64,000 bases of DNA, taken from Nematostella vectensis. Its lineage: Eukaryota > Cnidaria > Anthozoa > Actiniaria > Edwardsiidae. A model generated the notes under the pieces. The model had not been told where the DNA came from and searched no databases. It saw only the letters and a list, made by a program, of their open reading frames with translations. This document shows positions 61,501 through 64,000 of the stretch, piece by piece. The stretch's first letter is position 1. Each line of letters opens with the position of its first letter. The position numbers and the translations under genes are program-made. Location of the stretch: assembly GCF_932526225.1 (NCBI RefSeq), contig NC_064035.1, positions 2,169,501 to 2,233,500 on the forward strand, in the 5' to 3' direction.

Positions 61501-64000
61501 GATACTTGTTCCTATTTGAGCGGATTCTTCTTATCACGAAAAAGAGAGAGAATGGGTATACATGTAAAGCTACTCTACTGGTGAGTGGCAAAACAGAATA
61601 CTACTTTTATTATGTAGTATGAAGCTAGATGTATAATATTCAAAGCTTGACAGATTCCTTGAAATAAATCATCGTGCGCTCAATGTTTTTATTCATCAAG
61701 TAGAAGATACTGCCTCCTCTAGTTGCTTTTGACTATTATTTTTATTTATCTCTTCCCCAAAAGCTATCAAACATGATGATGACTGAGGCCGTACCAAAGG
61801 AGCCACTGGCGTTCACCATTATTCGATTCGATAACCAGAAGATCGACTACAGTTTTCTGGTGAGTGCGATTACGGCCCGTACTATTTCCTCGAATCATTT
61901 CTCTTCATGTGCGCATATTTACCATAGGCGCGGAACGTGGAACAGAAAAACAAGTGGACGCTCGAGCTAAAAAGGCTGTTACTGGAAAGTCTCGCTGCCA
62001 CTGTACCCATCAAGGTATGCCAAGTATCCCTAACGCTTCAGATAAGGCCCAGCAAGGCCAAGCGGTAAGGCGTTAGGCCCGTACCTAGAGGGGGTGTAAG
62101 GGGTGCGCACCCCACGCACCCCACAACGGCCGAATGGAAAGTCCACTTTCGGTTCCCAATGGACGTGCTATTTGTAGACAAAACTAATTAGCAAAAGCTA
62201 GATCACTCTGGTACGTAGCCAAATGCGACAATAAACGTCCCGTGAAGATACTTCAAAGGCATTAAAAAATCCCCTTTTGTTCTTTCATGTATGGTCAGAT
62301 TCTTATCAGAGAACTTATTTCCTCCCTCCCTCCACCCCCCACCCCCCCCCCCTTTTTCCCGAAAAAAAAGGTCTGATTTTTCGTATTTCGCACCCCCTCA
62401 GAAAAATCCTGGGTGCGGGCCGGGCCGGGCCGTGACAAACACGAGGGGGCGAGGCTTGGTGATTCTAAGTCCATTAGGAGCAGAGAAAATCCTGGAAAGA
62501 TCCTGGATATTTTCTTCGATGAAAGTTCATCAGTTAAGATTCCGTATCATTTTATGCCTGACTCATGCTGTTCCTTTGCAGGCTAAAAATCTGATTCTTG
62601 GTGAGACCAAGACTGACGAAGAAAATACAGGTAAAAGCAGCGTGAGCGTTGTTTCGTGAAATGCAGAATGGTATTGCAATTTCTTTATAATGTTATCTCC
62701 TTCAGATGGTGATGTCAGGATAAAAATCCTTCCTTGATGCTCGTTCTTATTACTTGATATCTCCTTGATATTGGACACCATTGAAAAATCCCTACTTAAT
62801 ACTCGTAATAATTTCTTTAAGTGAATGTTATCTCCTTCAGATGGTGATGTCAGGAAAAAATCCTTCCTTGATGCTCGTAACCCGAACAATCCCAGAAGGC
62901 ATAGCTTCCGAGGTCAGTCAAAAAGAAAACGTGCGTTCTAAGAAAAAATAACAAGACATCTTTGAGCGAAAACTATTATCTCTCAATATTACTTATCACA
63001 AATGTGATAGTAAAAAAATCCGATTTTGTCAGCGTACACTAAAGAACCTGTACATTCTCATAAGTTCTTTGATTTTCACTTCATGCGTTTCTCAAGTTCC
63101 TACAGTTGTCGTTTGCAACGCTTTATTTTTTTTTACCATCTATCCAAGTGAAAGTCTGGTATAGCTCAGACTTTGCGACGAAATCGAGTTTTTCCTATAC
63201 ACCTTAACATACTCACATTTATTCGAACTAAACGAATTCAACTTCATATATGTTAACATATTGATTCCTATTCGTATCTGTGCGTTGTAGGTTCTATAGG
63301 AAGTCAAGCAAAAAAGGTTTGTAAACTGTCTACTGGAGTTCCACATGAAATTATTCCAAATATACCCTGTAGTTCATAGCAACATTCCCACTTCCCGTGA
63401 AGGATAGCCTCAAGTTACACTCGCCTTGGCTTTTATTCGCCAACAACTATTTTGTATTTTTTTATGAAGCTAAAAAAACTAAAAAATCCAAAACCACTCT
63501 TTGATAATTTTAGGGTGACAAAAACAACAATATCAAAGAGGAAGGGGCAAATACCCCAGACAACGAAAAGGTGAGTAAAAATATTGTCCACTTACACTCT
63601 TTTTTATAAGAACTTTTTTTTATAAGAACGTCCGTCACCAGATTTTCTATAATGCAGAATCAAATTGTGCATTTGATCATAAGTGTTATTCTCTCCCTAA
63701 TAATTCAGAGAATAATAATTCAAAAAACATTTTCAAAAACATATTTGGCCTTAAAATGCTCCAAAAATAAGAACGGCTCAGCCTCAACTGAAAATTAAAC
63801 GTTCTTATAAAAAAGAGTGTAGCTTACTAGATTTCGCCCGTTATCGTCATACATTCTGTCCTTTCGGGCTTCCTGTGGTTTGCGATGGACGTCGCCCACG
63901 GCAACCGCAACTATTTTATTTTCCCTTTTTAAAACGACATCCATTAACCGTCATCGCTACTATGTTCACAGTCCGCCACCGATACCCCAAGTGACGACAA
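55524..64000 (+). CDS. PLEKHG-type Rho guanine nucleotide exchange factor (DH-PH), 3' end outside window
   Basis: Exons: 55524-55566, 55772-56235, 56559-56656, 58827-58896, 59189-59235, 59397-59454, 59828-59920, 60017-60073, 60454-60534, 61016-61045, 61116-61154, 61467-61580, 61764-61859, 61928-62014, 62582-62630, 62841-62912, 63291-63316, 63514-63570, 63972 to edge; about 536 codons. The N-terminus (1-145) is Ser/Pro/Lys-rich and disordered. The DH domain (about 148-335) starts [17 protein letters not shown] and contains [19 protein letters not shown], the hallmark Rac/Rho/Cdc42-binding helix. The PH domain (about 345-460) has [16 protein letters not shown] and ends at [15 protein letters not shown] proteins load GTP on Rho GTPases at membranes. 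The sequence resembles PLEKHG1/3 more than other Dbl proteins. The start may instead be the ATG at 55774. Confidence 0.92.
56689..57530. mobile_element. 842-bp MITE, TTAA-flanked, in the RhoGEF intron
   Basis: TTAA followed by GGGTGTTGGGACATTTCTC, matched exactly by GAGAAATGTCCCAACACCC and TTAA at the right end. A TTAA duplication is typical of piggyBac-like elements, though a TA duplication is also possible. No transposase. Three TGACGTCA sites are clustered at 56799-56835. Confidence 0.85.
57542..57988. mobile_element. 447-bp second MITE, TTAA-flanked, adjacent to the first
   Basis: The ends TTAAGGCCTGGGTA and TATCCAAGCCTTAA are inverted with two mismatches. It starts 12 bp after the preceding MITE. 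TGACGTCA occurs near 57684 and 57840. AAGGCAATGTTAAC and AACATTGCCTTAA blocks form subterminal inverted repeats. Confidence 0.65.
57990..58600 (+). mobile_element. LINE 3' fragment, decayed
   Basis: A broken plus-strand frame encodes [11 protein letters not shown] (58226-58260), a block typical of the C-terminal region of LINE reverse transcriptases, with several stops and frameshifts. It ends with a tail of AATGA-type repeats (58556-58600), as CR1/L2-like elements do. 5'-truncated. Confidence 0.65.
62076..62421. mobile_element. Possible MITE of about 345 bp
   Basis: It begins GGCCCGTACCTAG and ends CTGGGTGCGGGCC, imperfect inverted repeats, with CACCCCACGCACCCC and CGCACCCCCTCAG blocks inside. 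Lies in the RhoGEF intron after 62014. No duplication of the target was found. Confidence 0.4.
62685..62880 (+). repeat. Duplicated acceptor and partial exon in the RhoGEF gene
   Basis: A block of ATGTTATCTCCTTCAG plus the exon start ATGGTGATGTCAGGA occurs twice, 135 bp apart (acceptor AG at 62704-62705 and 62839-62840). The first copy has a one-base insertion and would meet TGA after ten codons; the second continues to a proper donor at 62912 and is used in the exon model. Confidence 0.88.

Overview
The window reads as nuclear DNA of an intron-rich invertebrate, most likely an anthozoan cnidarian (sea anemone or coral type; Nematostella-like would fit). This is inference: the genes are clear metazoan orthologues split by many short and medium GT-AG introns, the DNA is AT-rich, and non-coding DNA is full of small inverted-repeat transposons, LINE fragments, minisatellites and long G/C homopolymers. 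There is no operon structure and no CRISPR or prokaryotic signal. All exon maps below were built by hand from splice consensus and reading-frame continuity; for four genes the exon lengths sum to an exact multiple of three.

Layout. 1-2578 (-): left-truncated Ty3/gypsy-type LTR retrotransposon with an open gag-pol frame, lying inside the first intron of a HAP40/F8A-like gene whose first exon is 3686-4214 (-). Head to head with it is RETSAT (4479-9397, +, six coding exons), whose second intron carries a 1.2 kb inverted-repeat transposon. 10463-12446 (-): a two-exon unrecognised coiled-coil protein with four RRxS sites. 12447-18600: gene-poor, with a 71-bp hairpin, a 43-bp minisatellite, a dispersed repeat also found at 2722, and an inverted-repeat structure of about 3.3 kb. 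18606-21012 (+): four-exon class A GPCR. 23320-35686 (+): DDX42 RNA helicase, 19 exons, with an internally deleted LINE on the opposite strand of intron 14. 38943-52288 (+): NRAMP/DMT1 (SLC11A) metal transporter, 24 coding exons plus an upstream leader exon, with a 1.9 kb minisatellite. 55524 to the right edge (+): a PLEKHG-type Rho guanine exchange factor (DH-PH), incomplete at the window end.

The genes belong to unrelated pathways (huntingtin partner, retinoid redox, signalling receptor, splicing helicase, metal import, Rho activation) and no joint system is evident.

The most unusual observation is structural. In several genes the tandem repeats in introns contain the exon-intron junction itself: the first or last repeat unit carries the real splice site and some coding bases, and the other copies carry decayed copies (DDX42 exon 2 acceptor and exon 15 donor; NRAMP exon 14 and 18 acceptors and exon 21 donor; one RhoGEF exon acceptor; a weaker case in the GPCR). 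Other points of interest are short upstream ORFs in the leaders of DDX42, NRAMP and the RhoGEF, clusters of TGACGTCA sites inside a MITE, and several undescribed-looking MITE families.
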